Of a stretch of 64,000 nt of DNA, positions 37,328-50,273 are shown one piece after another. The notes below the pieces were generated by a model. It was not told where the DNA came from, did not search any database, and saw only the letters and a list, made by a program, of their open reading frames with translations. Made by a program: the position numbers and the translations under genes. The stretch is from Prinia subflava (taxonomy: Eukaryota; Chordata; Aves; Passeriformes; Cisticolidae): assembly GCF_021018805.1 (NCBI RefSeq), contig NC_086250.1:67901322-67965321 (forward strand), given 5' to 3'. Position 1 is the first letter of the stretch. Each line of letters starts with the position of its first letter.

Positions 37328-38525
37328 GGCAGCCGCCGGTGCCATTTCATTAGGTCCTGTATCTCTGGTGTTGTGGAGTCCTCCAGCGATTCAACGAGAG
37401 CAGTGGACACATCTCAGCACGTCAGTCTAGAGCGTTCAGAACCGAAACCTGCGACAGGCTGGGGCCGTGGGGCACCAAGAGCAGCCTCCCCTCTCCCCCC
37501 CACCCCCCCAAAAAAAGCTTTTTGTTCTGGGAACCGCCTTGAGGGTTCATCTCCTCGTGGGAGCAGAAGCCAGCGAGCGAGATGGGGAACTCGCCCTGCG
37601 AGCGGCTCGGCGAGAGCGGTTCAGACGCTGACACTGGAACGGGAAGGGCTTTGGCAGCTCAGCGTGCAGGGAAATAAAGCTCTGAACTCGCCACAAGTTA
37701 CCTTGTCTCCGACTCAAGCACTTGGTGTTGGAAGGATGTTCTTTGGGGGCTGCAAATCTACAGTAGGAAAACGTAGAGCTAATGGCAAAGTGCAGAAGAA
37801 AACCCTGCCGAGTAGGATAACCTCTCAAACACTCCTCAGCGAGGACGTTCTTGGTTAAGGAAGAGCCTTTTGCTGCCAGACGTGCCAGAAAGGGGGTGGG
37901 GAGGGGTGGAAAGCTGAAGGGCCAAGGAGGTAAAATGTCTGTTAAGGTTTAAAATAGAAAGTGAAGTTGATGAACACGGGGTGTTGACTCGTACTGCTTG
38001 GAACAGCCTGACACCAGCCTAAGGACAGGGATATAGTTGAGCCCATTGTATGTATCATTGAAAACCAAAACGTGCCAGTCAGCATAACAGGAGGATGTCA
38101 AGGAGTGGATCCAAATATTTTGTTGATCTTCATGGGTTGATAAGCCTCTGTGTCTATTGAAACAAACAAAAAATTAAAAAAAAAAAGATTTAAGTCTGGA
38201 AACAAGTAGAATTTTTATTTTTTTCCAAGTAGAAATGAGGTTTCTTGGTCTGTTTCTGACAATCTGTTATTTATTAGTGTAGGGTTTTGTTTGCTTTCAG
38301 GTAGAGGTAGTTCATTGAGTTAAAGAGCCCACCTGTATGTTACTACTAATTCTTTTTTCTAGCTCTTTTAAAATCCTTTTTACCACTGGTTTTGGTTTCT
38401 GCATGTAGGAAGAGAGACTTGTAAAATTGTAACATTTCATACAGAAATGCCGCCCGATCTTCACCAGCTTCAGAAATCTGACCTTTGCCAATGCTGCAAT
38501 AAAGTGTTGTAATTTAGAGTCGGTG
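37328..38525 (+). other. UPF2: UPF2 3' UTR (end inferred)
   Basis: Non-coding continuation of the last exon. AATAAA occurs at 37,673-37,678 and 38,498-38,503. The second is followed by GTGTTGTAATTTAGAGTCGG, a GT-rich downstream element, and is my preferred major end, giving a UTR of about 1.2 kb. The 161-codon open frame at 37,373-37,858 lies inside the UTR and is not considered coding. Confidence 0.65.
38498..38503 (+). terminator. Probable UPF2 poly(A) signal AATAAA
   Basis: Canonical hexamer about 1.17 kb after the stop codon with a GT-rich tract directly downstream. The earlier AATAAA at 37,673 could give a shorter UTR. Confidence 0.6.
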
Positions 38526-39169
38526 TCTGCCTCTTGACATTCACTTTGTTCTTTGGAAATGATGTTTTCAAGGGTTTGTGGTATATTGTGGCCTGCAGTC
38601 TGGACAGGAATTCCAGGTCTTTGGTTCAAGTCTTACTTGATTTTTTTCATATTTTTTTCTTTCCACATGAAATTCATGGGTACATTTATTAATCATATTT
38701 GTAACTCTGAGCTCCTCCAGGAACGACTCCTGCACCAATGTGACCGTATCCAGTGCTCAGATGTAATTTCCACTTCCCCAAAGAACAATGCCTGCCAATT
38801 CCTAATAGCAAATTAAGCATCTAATTGTGGTTCAGACTAGAGTCAGCTTCCTTTTCTTAACATGTTGCTTACTTTCAAAAGCATTTAATTTATCCAGATT
38901 GAGTAACTGCATAAAAATAAAATATTAGCTCTGTTTTATATGTGTCAATCCAATGCCTTGGATGGAATTGGGATCAATGGAAATGTCTTTATAAAATTAT
39001 TTGCTAAAAATAGTTTAGGGTCAGCTGGGGATTTTCCTGACTTCAGGCTGAAATCAAAAAACAGTTCAGTGAAACCTTCTGAAGTTTAATTTTTAAATTA
39101 GTTATTCGAATGTTGTGCCAAATAAAAACCTCAAAGATCACTGTGAGTGAAATAATCAGGGTTGAATGT
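38526..39169. other. Intergenic, nothing recognised
   Basis: AT-rich spacer between the UPF2 3' end and the first intergenic CR1 copy. It might contain a longer UPF2 3' UTR, since another AATAAA lies at 39,121. Confidence 0.6.
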
Positions 39170-39436
39170 ACAGGGCTGGTTGGGCTGGTTGCAGTAGGAC
39201 AAAAAGTGATGGTTGTAAACTAAGAGGGTTGACCTAAATTAGATATAAGGAAGAAAATTTTTACAGTGAGGGTGATGAGACTCTGGCAGAGATTTCCCAG
39301 AGGTGGTAGATGCCCCATCCCTGGAGACACGCAAGATTTCAGGCTGATGTATTTGAAAGTGTCCCTGCTCATTGCAGGGCTGTTGAACTGGGTGACTTTA
39401 GCTTCCCTTCCAGCCCAACCCATTCCATGATGCACA
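39170..39436 (+). mobile_element. CR1 LINE 3' fragment
   Basis: TTAGATATAAGGAAGAAAAT is followed by TTACAGTGAGGGTGATGAGAC, then GATGCCCCATCCCTGGAGAC and the 3' CTTCCCTTCCAGCCCAACCC with CCATGATG. This is the standard order of avian CR1 3' sequence, with the internal GACATGGCAGGG-type box diverged. Confidence 0.88.
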
Positions 39437-40339
39437 GAAGCAGCCCCAGTTTGCATCCCCTTTATTCCCTGCCTTGCCCTGTGCTGCCCCCACATCCTGT
39501 GCTGTGGCTGGGTGCAGGTCCTGCTGCCTGCACAGCGGTTTCACCGCCTGATCCACTGCAGGTTTTGCTGCAGGGGCTGCAGGGCTCCCTCTCGTGTCTT
39601 TGGAACCCTTTGCCTTTAGAGGGCGTTTAATTAAAGTTGTAGGTGTGCAGCCTGGGATTGATGCAGAATGGGGAACAGCCTGTTTTGGTCAGTGTCTGTC
39701 ACCTGTGAATATCAGATTTATATCTGATATATCTGAATATCTGCTGCTTTATCAGATTACAAGATGTTTATTTTAACTAATGAAATTATGTTTAATGTCG
39801 TTGCTTCTCTTTCCCTGCAGTGCAGTGACCCACGAGTGTGTCTGGTCACTGAGGAGTCATCCCAAATTCACTGGCACTGCTGGATGGGCAGAGGACGTTC
39901 CCTGGGAGCCTGGCTCGTGGGATGCTGGTTGAAGGTGCCCTTCATTTCTGCAGCAGTGTTCCTGACCCTGCAAGCAAGGAGTTAAGTCTAGAAAATGTAC
40001 ATAGATGAAGGAGAAACTGGTTTATGTCCTTGATTACGTAAAAGATTTCCATTATCTTATCATTGTGTGGAAGGAATTTGGGCTAAAGTCAGGGCTTGGC
40101 GTTCGGAGTTGTCTCCGCTGATGTGAGGCTCCTTGAGCTGACAAGACAAAGTGTGCTCTAGGTTTGTACTCAGCAATTGTGCCTTGGTTTTTGATGGTAA
40201 CTTCCCAGATCTCTCAGGCCTCCAAAGCTCAAGGCAGGGGGATAGGAGGACAATGAATCCTTCCTGTCATAGGAGACAGGTTTGTGACCACCTGAGGAAC
40301 CGGGATGTGCCTGAGCCCCCGTGACCTGATGGCTCTGAG
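39437..40339. other. Intergenic between CR1 copies
   Basis: GC-moderate sequence. Apart from the small palindrome at 39,709 I see nothing specific. Confidence 0.6.
39709..39730. repeat. Small inverted repeat (9-bp arms)
   Basis: ATATCAGAT and ATCTGATAT are separated by 4 nt. Isolated; no function assigned. Confidence 0.5.
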
Positions 40340-40450
40340 GCCATGCCAGGCTCCTGTGAGCAATCTGCTGGAAGGGGTCCCTGCCCATGGCAGGGGGTGG
40401 AACTGGATGAGCTTTGAGGTCCCTTCCACCCCAAACCATTCCATGGTTTA
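40340..40450 (+). mobile_element. CR1 LINE 3'-end fragment
   Basis: GGTCCCTGCCCATGGCAGGG, then GGTGGAACTGGATGAGC and GAGGTCCCTTCCACCCCAAACC with CCATGG is the CR1 3' terminus in sense orientation. It is 5'-truncated, as usual for CR1. Confidence 0.92.
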
Positions 40451-43400
40451 TGGTGCATCCCTTGAAAGCCTGTTGGAGCTGAGGTGCTGTGTTGGCCCTT
40501 GCTCTAGGATGGAGCCAGGGTGTCTGGGAAGCTCTGCAGCTGGAATTTGACCCAGGAATGTCAGTACTCACAGGCAACACCTTGAACTCCAGCTGATGCT
40601 ATGGGGCATTTATCTCTACCTGCAATGATGTAATGTGATTAAAAGGTATAAATCTTTTTTCATGAATTGCTGAGGTGGCAGACTGGCTGTAATCTCAATT
40701 TCCCAGGCCTTCAGCATAAGAAATCTTCTGGGCTGTTTTTGTTATGTAGATACAAATGCAAAGCCCATCCATGCACGTGTGCCACAGCACACACTATTTT
40801 ATGTATATTCAGGCTTAGAAAACCACCTCTATTGTGGAGTCTGCCTGCTTTCCTCAAGCTCTCAGCATTTTCCTTTGGCTGTTCCAGCAAAGCAGTGCCT
40901 GTGTGCTTGGCAGGGCAGCAGGATGGGCTGTGAGGAGCTGCTGTGTCCTCTCCAGGCTGAGTGAATATTTTCAGAATCAATCCATCCACAATGATGCCAC
41001 GGGCCTGCTGTTACCCCTGATAGATACATCCATTTTCCCCTCATTTTTTCCTTGCTTTGAGCTGCATCACTAACTTGCTCCAGGCTGAGGTTTTCACTCT
41101 TCTGCCCTGCTGAAGGTGCTCCTCTGAGGTGACTTCACTGTGTGTTCTCAGAGCTCCACTATAAATAGGGTTTTTTCCAGCTACTCCTAAGGAAATCCCA
41201 GTGTACTGGGAATAGGAAATTATTTGAGCAGGAATCAAACAAATGAGCAAATGTCAAAATATTTACTTGCATTGTTTGAACTATAAACTTTGCTTTTAAG
41301 TTATGATCGGGGTGTGATTGTGCCCTTAAAACACTTTGTGTTTATGATGCTTTAGAAGAGCAAACAGTAAAAAAGCCTCTCTCCCTCCTTCCTTCCTTCC
41401 TTCCTTCCCTCCATTACCTGGATCCAAGCTGTCAGGCAAATAAAAAAATGGTTGAGACACTTGAAGAGGAGGAAGACATTTAGTTATTGCTAATGTTTAT
41501 TTGTTCTTTGACATTTACCTGCAGGAAGAAAGTTTCTGTTGTGCAGGGGATAAAGGTGAGTGACGTTTACTGCTGAGAGCGAGTCATAGGCAACAGCCCA
41601 AGAGCTTGAAAACTTTGCTGTATTTACCCCTTAATTGTTTTGAGGGTGTTTTTTTCAATTTTTAAATTATTTACACTATATATTAGATGCATATGCACAC
41701 CCATCTATCTGTTCATGGTGAGCTGCAAATCAGAAGTTCTCTCCTGGGAAGCAGGATTTGAATGTGTCTGTGAGGCGTTCAGAGCCCACCTGGAGGGAGG
41801 TTTGGGCTCGCTGCTGTGTTAATCCCAAATTGAATTGCTACAGGTTGCTGGAAGTGAAGATAAGCAGCTCATGAGAGGAGCCCAGAGGCAGCTGTGGCTG
41901 TTCTTAGCTCTGCTCTGAGCAGCTTTTCAAGCTCTGGCTTCCTCCTTGGGCTCAGGGCAGGAAGAGCCTTTTCCTGGGAGGAAGACACAGCTTCAGTCCA
42001 TTCTCTGGGAATCCAGCTGAGCTGTTCCCAGAGACGGCGGCTCCTCACCCCTCCTGTGGCAGACTTCCTCTTCCAGGAGAAAGATGGACACAGAGCAGGA
42101 CTTACACAGTCTAACTCTCCTACTGAAATATGTGAGAGGGGAAAATAAATCGAGTTTATTACCCAGGTTGATCCCAAATCCCACACCCATGAAAAGCAGG
42201 GGTTTATTATTGGCTGTGTCTTTGTAATATAAAATCAGAGCAGCTTTTGGGTTCAGAGAAGGCCTCACTGTTGCTGCAGGGTGACAAACTGCAAAGCCTC
42301 TGCCTTGGCCAGCACAGAGCCGAGGGGTTTGTTACAGGATGCACCAGGAATTGCACACAGTGCCCATTTCCTGGGCTCGAGCTCACTGGAAAACTCATGC
42401 CCATAAATAAAAATTAAACCTGATCAGGCAAACTAAAATCCATTTAGGAGGCAGGAAATGTTCCACAGTAATGAAGTTTGTGTCGTGAAGCCTGAAGACC
42501 TTGTGGATCCTCTGCTCTTGTGCAGGGCTGGATATTGGAAGCAGAAATGTACTGACAACTGTTTCCTAATAGATGTTTAAGTATGAAGAAGTAGTCTCCC
42601 CTCCTGCCACAAACAGCTTGCAGGGATACTGTTTTCCTTCTGGTGTCATTCCACCCTCTGAGCATCACTAAAATGCGTGGCTGATCTTCATTAATCAGAG
42701 TTTGAACAACTCAGGCACATGTGAGTCTGAGCTTCCAGGCTCCTGGCTTTTCTCCTGGGCTGGCAAGGAAATGCTACCAAAGGGGCAGGTGTGGTGGTGG
42801 GAGAGGAAGGGTGATTCAGGACTTCTCCACAAGCCTGGAAACCCGAAGGTCAAGCTCATCTCTGCTCTTTTGCCTTGGCTTAACGTCACGGCCCTTGTTT
42901 CTCAGCTGGGAAATGCAGCCCTTGCCCTTCCTTGTGGGCATGGATAAGCAAGCAGAGAACAGATAAAAAAGTTACACAATTTTCTGATGCTGACAATAAC
43001 AGAATCTCAGGGAGTTAAGAGCTTCCTTTGAAATTACGGGAAAAAAATACATCATGAACATTTGAGGGTGAAGTTGACCTTCCCAGCCCTGTGAGGAAAT
43101 GAGCAATCCCATCCCAGCAGAGAGCTCTGAGGCTGAATCAGGCAGGGAAGGGACTTGCACGGGAAGCCCCAGGCAGCAGTGAGAGGGGGATGCTGTGGAG
43201 CTGCCCTGGGCACGAGTTGGGCTGTGCCCAGGAGGGGCTGTGGGCTCCAGGGCTCCGTGCTGGCTCGCCAGGCTCTGGGAGGACGCTCACAGATGCTGCC
43301 ACAACTGCACTGAGCTGCTGAATCCCTGCAGGGCTGAACAAGGCCTGGCTCAGGGACGTGGGACCCGCCAAGGGTCTGTGTGGGGCTTTAGCAGGGAGTG

Positions 43401-44779
43401 TGGGGACACTGGGAGGGCAGGGACGTGGGTTTGTGCATCACCTCAGAAAGAGCAGTGTGATCTTCAGCAGTAACCACTGAAGCAGTCATGCCCCAGCCCT
43501 GTGCCCAGATGCTTTTCCAGTAACTCCTGTAACATTCCACTTGCAAAGCAGGAAAGGGAGAGGAAGGATGTCCCGGCTCCTCTGCTCCAGCAGGCTCTGG
43601 GAAGGCGGATTCACTGGTGAGTGGGATGAAAGGCCCTGCTGAGCTGCACGTCCCACCCGCGCCTGCTCCAGGTGCCTCTGAGCTCCTGACAGCAAACAAA
43701 TCAGAACTCCACAGTAGATAAGGTGAGACAGAGCCCTTTCCTTGTGCCCCGTGCAGTCCCAGGCTCAGGTGGCTGCTGGGGCACGTGGCAGGGCCGAGGT
43801 TGGAGGGCGCTGAACTGGGCGCAGCAATCACCGGGGCAGGACCGAGGCCAAACCCTCGGGCAGAGCTGGAGCAGCAGCCCCGGGCTGGCTGCAGCAGAGG
43901 CTGGGGGAAGTGGGGCTGCTCCCTGACTCTGAGGTTGAGCAAAGAATTTTATGTGTTTATTTTCTTTTAAATTCAAACCTTCAACATACTTAAAAACAAC
44001 AAAAACGGGGAAAACCCCCCCAACCCCAACAAACTTCGCCCTTCAGGTGAGGACACTGTAGCAGCTGCATTTCTTTATGATACCGAGACACCCCTCTGAG
44101 AAGAAAATAATGGTCCTGGGTAAGAGTGCCTCAGCAGCTTTGGGAGCCACTCAGAATCAGTGTGTGATTCCTGGGGCTCTGTGAAATATTCATTAAAGCT
44201 CAGGGGCAGGTGCAAAGACCCATGAACAAAAGAGAAATTGAAGCTGAGTTGCTCCTTCAAGCCTGCCAGCTGGTTTATCTACCACTCCTTGTGCCTGCTC
44301 AGTTTAATCCCAAAGTTACTGAAGCCTCTCCTGGTGTTCTTTTTTTGGCCAGTTGGAAGTAGCAGCAGGTAATTGTGGCCTAGTGGAAAATAATCTTTCC
44401 TGGCAGTTCCCTTGAGGTAAGAAGACATCTGAACATTCGGTGATGTAGTCAGGGATGCACTGAGGACTTTTCAGGGAAGGCATTTCCTCATCTGGGAGGA
44501 GTCACCTCACATTGGAAGAGAAGCCCCGTTCTGGGGAAGAAAAAAGACCAAATAAAAACAAAACACACAAGACAAGGGTGTGTTCCCTTGGAAGGGTATG
44601 GCTCCATCCAGTCTAAGGACCCTCCTTACTGCAGAGGAAAAGATATTTATAGTTTGGAAATCAGCACTGGGATGAAGATTTGTCTCCCTTTGCCTCTATA
44701 AGTTCCAGGAATTAGCTGAGAGCAAGAGCAGGTGGAGGAGGGCTGATGAAATAAAGGCCTCCTCTCATTGAAAAGGTTT
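40451..44779. other. Intergenic, GC-richer, no gene recognised
   Basis: Contains many overlapping open frames on both strands, including 184 codons on - at 43,388-43,942. They reflect higher GC content; none has splice, start or family support. A CTTC microsatellite lies at 41,381-41,412. Confidence 0.6.
41381..41412 (+). repeat. (CTTC)n microsatellite
   Basis: Tandem CCTT units, about five perfect, flanked by CTCTCTCCCTC and CCCTCC. Simple pyrimidine repeat. Confidence 0.85.
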
Positions 44780-46200
44780 CAGAGTCTCTTGGGAGGCAAC
44801 ACTGAAACACAAAGGAGTTCAAGAAGGCTGGATATGCTTGTAAAAAGGGAATTTTAAAGGCACAGGAGCAGGTGATCCCACATGCTGAAAAATGTGCCAG
44901 CAGGGAAGGAGTCATAGCTGAACAGGGAGCTTTGGCTGGAACTGAGGGGAAAAAGGAATGTATTTGGAAGAAGGGGCAGGTAACTCAGAAGGAATTCAAG
45001 GGTATCAGGGTTATGCAAGGCTAAAGCTTAACTAGAACTTAATCTGGCTACTGCTGCAAAGGCCAAAAAAAAGTTTCCATAAATACATCAGCAGCAACAG
45101 GAGGGCTAAAAAGAATCTTCTTCCTTTACAGGATGCAGGAGGAAACACAGTGATAAAGGATGAGCAGAAGGCTGAGGTAGTGCCTGCCCTCTTTGCCTCA
45201 GTGTGTATTGGCAAGACCAGTTGTTCTTTGGGTCCTGGGACAGGGAGCAGAAGGAAGGCCTCAGAATCCAAGTTGACACGCCCTGTCCATGGGGGTGGTG
45301 GGATCCACCACCCACTGTGGTGTGGGAACCAGGGAGGTGCTCCCCAAGCCCCTTCCATCACCATTTTCCAGCAGTCCTGGCTAGGTGGGGTCAAGGTTGT
45401 AAATTGGTAAATGCGACACCGCTGTACAAGCAGGGCTGGAAGCAAAATCCCTGGAATTACAGGCTGGTGAGCCTGCCCTCAGTGCCAGGGAAGGTCACAG
45501 AGCAGATCATCCCCAGTGCCACCACACAGAATATGCAGGACCACCACAGGATCAGGCCCAGCCAGCAGGGACTTGGGAAAGGCAGGCAGTGCCTGCCCCA
45601 CCTCATCTCCTTCTGTGACCCACCTGGGGATGGGGGAAGGCTGTGGACGTGGCTCCCTGCCCTTCAGCAAAGCCTTTGACACCATCTCCCACCTCCCTCT
45701 CTTGGAAAAGCTCTCAGGCCAGGGCTTGGACAGGAGCTCTCAGGGCTGGGTTACTCCTGCCTGCATGGCCAGGCCCAGGGAGCGGTGGGGAACACTGCTG
45801 GACCCAGGTGGCATCAGGTCACTGTGGTGTCACTCAGGGCTGGGGCTGGTTAACCCAGCCCTGGTTAACATCAATACTGATGAACTGCAGGGGAGGATGA
45901 AGGGAGGCTGCTCCATGGAGTTGGGCAGGAGTGCTGATCAGCAGGAGGGCAGGGAGGCTCTGCAGAAGGATTGGACTCAATGATCCTGGAGGTTTCTTCC
46001 CAGGTTTAGTCATTCTGTGATGGGGATAGGCTGGATTGATGGGCCAAGGGAATGAGGTTCAACACCACCAAGTGCCCTTGGGTCCCAACAACCCCCTGGA
46101 TCCCTCCAGGCTGGGGAGGAGTGGCTGGGAAAGTGGCCAGTGGAAAGGGAGCTGGGGATGCCCAGGATGGGCCACTGCTGTCCCCGAGCTGTCCCAGTGC
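44780..46200 (+). mobile_element. Decayed CR1 LINE ORF2 (reverse transcriptase) fragment
   Basis: Translation in shifting frames gives KDEQKAEVVPALFASV (45,155-), QQSWLGGVKVVNW (45,370-), NYRLVSLPSVPGKVTEQII (45,450-45,510), RPSQQGLGKGRQCLPHLISF (45,555-45,615), and FSKAFDTISHLPLLEKL (45,664-45,714), the RT A-motif region of CR1. It continues to RFNTTKC near 46,053. Several frameshifts and lost residues make it non-functional; the YADD/FADD-type catalytic box is not recognisable. Both ends are uncertain: the 5' side starts near GAGTTCAAGAAGGCTGG at 44,814 or a little earlier. A short CR1 3'-tail copy interrupts it near 45,971. Confidence 0.85.
45971..46022 (+). mobile_element. CR1 3'-tail sequence nested in the CR1 ORF2 fragment
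   Basis: TTGGACTCAATGATCCTGGA, then GGTTTCTTCCCAGG and CATTCTGTGATGG is the terminal CR1 3' motif. It lies between translated EALQKD and RLD-G, which are normally adjacent in the ORF. This could be a very short nested insertion or a recombination scar. Confidence 0.6.
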
Positions 46201-47500
46201 TGCTCCCTGCTCCAAGGCCCTTCCTTTGTCGCTGCCTCCAGAGCAATCCCACTGCAGCAGGAGCTGCTGTGCCTGAGCTGTGCTGCCCTGGCTCCCCCTC
46301 GGCCAGGAAGGGCAGTGAGCAGCCAGCTAAGGAAGGGCTGTGATTTCCACTTTGCTGGGTTCACCTGCACAACGCTCTGAGCTTGTTCAGCAGAGCTGGA
46401 AGTTACTCTGTGCCGAGACACAAACGAGACTAAAAACCTGCCCAAGCTGCTGGGTTAAAGCTACCACCTCCCTTCAGCCTCCTGCCTTCCCTGATCCCTC
46501 TGTGGATAACACTTGCTGAAGGTCTCTGTTATAGGGGAAAAACCAAATTCTGTATGTGTGTGTCTAAAACAGGAGTCAAAACATCCAAAGCTGCTTCCCT
46601 AAGCTGCAGCCACTTGAAAGGCTGCAGGTGCTGGGGCAGCTGTGAGGCTTCACCTGCAGCACGGGTGAGGCACTGGAACCTCCTTTAAGTTCCATTACAA
46701 ACTGAGCCAAGTTAAATTCTCTCCCTCTGGCTGGAGCTGGACACAATTACAAAAGGCCACCTGCCCTGCCATGGCTGAGCCAGGTAGCTGAGCCCTGAGG
46801 CAGTCCTGGAAAGCTTGGAGACAAGGCTGCTGCCCCTGCTGCTGCTTTTTGGCTGCCACCACATCCAGCCTCAGGGATAAAAAAAAGTAGCTCAAGCAAA
46901 TGGGAAGTATTTCTTTTTTTCTAGAGTGATTTCTATTCTCTCTAACACATGAGGTTTGGACAAATGCTCAACAACACCTGAAAGAAATCCTTCTTCAAAA
47001 GACAGAAAAGCAGCAAACACAGATGAGGGGATGGGTAGGAATGTCCTCTGACAGGGAACTTTGACCTGTGCAACAAGGAAGACTTCCACACTCAGCAGGA
47101 CCACACTCATTTATGGTAACAGCCTTGGAAACAAAGATGTTATTCTTCTTTCACATATGAAATATTCCTCTTGGAAAGGTCATTTTAATAATGCAAAACA
47201 TTGTGAGAGAGGGGCTTTTGTCTAATTCAAACAGTGTTCAGGATGAATTTCATTCCAAGGACCCTGATCACAGCTGCTGAAGCCCAGCAGTGAGAATACA
47301 CATCTCTTGGCAGACATAGCCTTTTTGTTTTTTTTGGTCCCTCCTCCAGCACCTGCCATGACAGGGTTGGGCTCTGGCTCACACACATCCACAGTTGCAA
47401 AATGAAAGGTTATTAAATCACTATTAGCCATTAAGAAAAAGTCAACTCCCTCCTCCAAGAAAGAGTCATGCCACTGGGTGGCAAAGAACACAATGGCACC
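46201..47500. other. Intergenic, nothing recognised
   Basis: GC-moderate spacer between the CR1 fragment and the inferred PROSER2 3' end. No coding exon or repeat is recognised. Confidence 0.6.
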
Positions 47501-47504
47501 TCCC

Positions 47505-50273
47505 ATCAGCCATCATTTCATTTGGTTTATTCTAGTTTAATAGATGATTTATCAGATTTGTGCAAGACAGTTACCTCTAGCACAAAGGGGAAGAAAGTAG
47601 AATCACAGCAACATATACACACAAAACAAGATACACAAAATAACGCTAAATTTATATACAGGTTATTAGCAGCTAGACTTAACTTCATTTAGTACATGGC
47701 TTTACTCACTACAGTTTTAGGCACAGAGAAGAATTTATCTGCTATGATGAAGGGCCACAATGAATACCTCGTTCCAAGTCCTCCCTGGGCAGAAACTGCT
47801 TTACCTAATGAAGATCAAACTCTCACTTCCCACCAGTTGAGGACACAGCCCTGCACAAAGGATGAGAGAACATGATCCAGCTAATTCAGCATACAGCAAC
47901 TTTAGATATTAAATATCTGGGGTATTTTTAAGTAGGGTGACATTACACAGTTATTGAGCTGGACTGAATTTCAATGAAACAGTGTCAGGGTTTTCTTCCC
48001 CCCATTTGCTTTGCAAGGACTCTCAGCTGTAAACAACTCAAAGAAGAGCTGGCAAGAAATGATTAGATGTGCAGATTGCTTTGTATGTACTTCACATTCA
48101 TAATGAAGAATTTGGTTTAACAGGATTTAAAGCACAAAGGCCATGAAACATTAATTTTACTTAGCAGGCTACGTTAATAACTTATGATGCATCATCCACA
48201 TGTCAGCCTCCACTCCAGCCTGCACTGCAGCACGTGCTTGGGTGTATTTTCTGTGCTCCCTTGTCTTTCTGATTTAGGACTACAGACTCAGAGCCCAGCA
48301 GAACAAGCCTGTGCTTTACTTGCAGCACACAAACAGCCCTTTTCGTGTCAGCAGCACCCCTCACGTTTGATTATGCATGCCCAAGTGCTCTGCCAGCCCA
48401 GGAATGGCCACATATTTTAATTACTGATTGCTTCTGTATAGCAAGCCTGTCACATGATCAGGAACATGATCACTTACCCAGTGAAAACGCTGAAAAGAAT
48501 AACTACATAACAGAACCAGCCAGATACCGTAACAACACAATTAAAAATTTAAGCAGCAAGCAGATAATTAAAAAAAAAAAACCAAAACAACTCTTAACTT
48601 ATGAGGCAGGTTGAGAATGACACAAACATTTTTCCTTCACGACAGCTTCGTTTACAAGCACAGCTCAGCAAGTTTAAAACACTTTATCACAAGAAGTACA
48701 AACTTGTTTATCACAGTTATGTCAGAGCTCCTCGCCAAAGGGTGTGTCAGTTTCTGCTGGAGCCACCCCTCCTCTTCTCCAAGGTTTATTGCTCAGCTAC
48801 TTTGGAGAAGGAGTGGGTTGGTCAAGGCCTTAGAAAGTGCAGAGAGTAAGTCAGTTTTTCCCTTTAGAAAAAAAAACCAAACCCAAAACAGTGAGAGATC
48901 AAACATGAAGGAATAACAAAAAAAAAATTGAGAGTTTGGCATTTGATTTAAAGTGGCTATTCTTGATGTTTTCAGGTAATACAAAAAGGGAAGGAGTTTC
49001 AGTGTGGAGGGGCAGCTTTGCCATATAAAAACCCCCAAAAACATACTAACACACAAATGTATTTCGGGACCATCTTTACCATCTTGTCTATTGAACAAAG
49101 GCAAAATGCCACCAACTTGGACCATTCAGGAATGATGTGCTCCTACATGCAGCTCTCCTGAAACTCCACATAGCCTCCAACAATTTTGGCTCTAACTTCT
49201 GTTATGCATTGGCAGGGCAGAATCAAATAAGGCTGTGAACAGAGGATTTTAGGGCTGTGAAACTACAGGAAGACCAAATGAAAGTTTCAGAAATAACTGA
49301 ACTTATAATTTGTGTAGTACAGCTACAAAAAGCAGCAGTTCCTTGCCAGTAAGCCTAATGTAAAAGAGAAGACTTTTGACATACAGGTCTGGCTTTTGGT
49401 ACAAAGTTAACTTGTTCCTATGGCTTCTCTGCTGCGAGGTCCTCCCTGGACAGAGCAGTTGGGGTCACAGATTGTCAGAGACTCTTTGGCTGTCAGTGTG
49501 AAATGCTGTGCTCGGGGCATTTCCTTGGGGCTTTCCTGGTGCCTTTCCCTGGACACGTGGCTTGCCCAGGCGTGAAGGAGAAGCAGGCTGGGAAGGGAGG
49601 GGAGACTCCAGGTGCAGCAGCAGTGAGGCAGTCACCCACTCAAAGCTTGGGCTGCACTGCCCAGGACAAGGCTGAAGCCACCCTGTGCACAGTTCTGAGT
49701 CAAGGGCAGAGTAAGGGAGCAGAAGACTCCACCTCTGGCAGGGCAAGAAGCCAAGCCAGATAACACAGACAACAGAAAGTCACAGAAAGGTGTCACACTG
49801 TCAGAAATTTCAGCTGTGACATCATCTCAAGCTCCCATGGACAGACAGACAGACAATAGGGGCAGGACAGACAGAGCTCTTTGTTTTGGCTTCAGAAAGA
49901 GCAAAAGCAGGATCTACCATTCAGTTTGCTATGTACAACAATACTGCACTGTACACTTCATTAACGAGATGCTGCCTGCTACAGTCCAGCATTAATTAAA
50001 TAAAATTCCTCTTCATCACAAAGAGCAACAGATGAGTATCTCTGTAGGAAGGAGAGCCAAACCCCACTGCTGTACATGACCCTTCGTGGTGCCAGTCCTT
50101 CTGGGATAAACACAAGTGGCCATTCCACAGTGTCTAATACCTTCCTGGCTTGCCTGAAGCAGAGAACTTTCCCTTTTTTCTTCCAATCCACTTGATCCCA
50201 GTCCTGTTGGGACTGTTCTAGCACAAAGCGATGCTATGACTTTCCCCCCACTGCCACAACATTCCCATCCAAG
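47505..50273 (-). other. PROSER2: PROSER2 3' UTR (end inferred)
   Basis: Minus-strand sequence after the PROSER2 stop. AATAAA signals occur on - at 48,790-48,785 and 47,531-47,526. The latter is followed by a GT-rich ATTGTGTTCTTTG and gives a UTR of about 2.75 kb; the former gives about 1.5 kb. Open frames here on either strand are unsupported. Confidence 0.55.
47526..47531 (-). terminator. Candidate distal PROSER2 poly(A) signal
   Basis: AATAAA on the minus strand with a GT-rich downstream element about 35-50 nt beyond. An alternative proximal signal lies at 48,785-48,790. Confidence 0.5.

Noticed and set aside
37373..37858. 161-codon open frame after UPF2
   Set aside because: Lies inside the UPF2 3' UTR, overlaps frames on the other strand and shows no family resemblance.
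43388..43942. 184-codon minus-strand open frame in the intergenic region
   Set aside because: GC-rich stretch with several overlapping long frames on both strands, low-complexity composition, no splice context and no recognisable family.
45203..45983. Long open frames near 45.2-46.0 kb as a host gene
   Set aside because: Their peptides are pieces of a frameshifted CR1 reverse transcriptase, so they are annotated as a mobile element.
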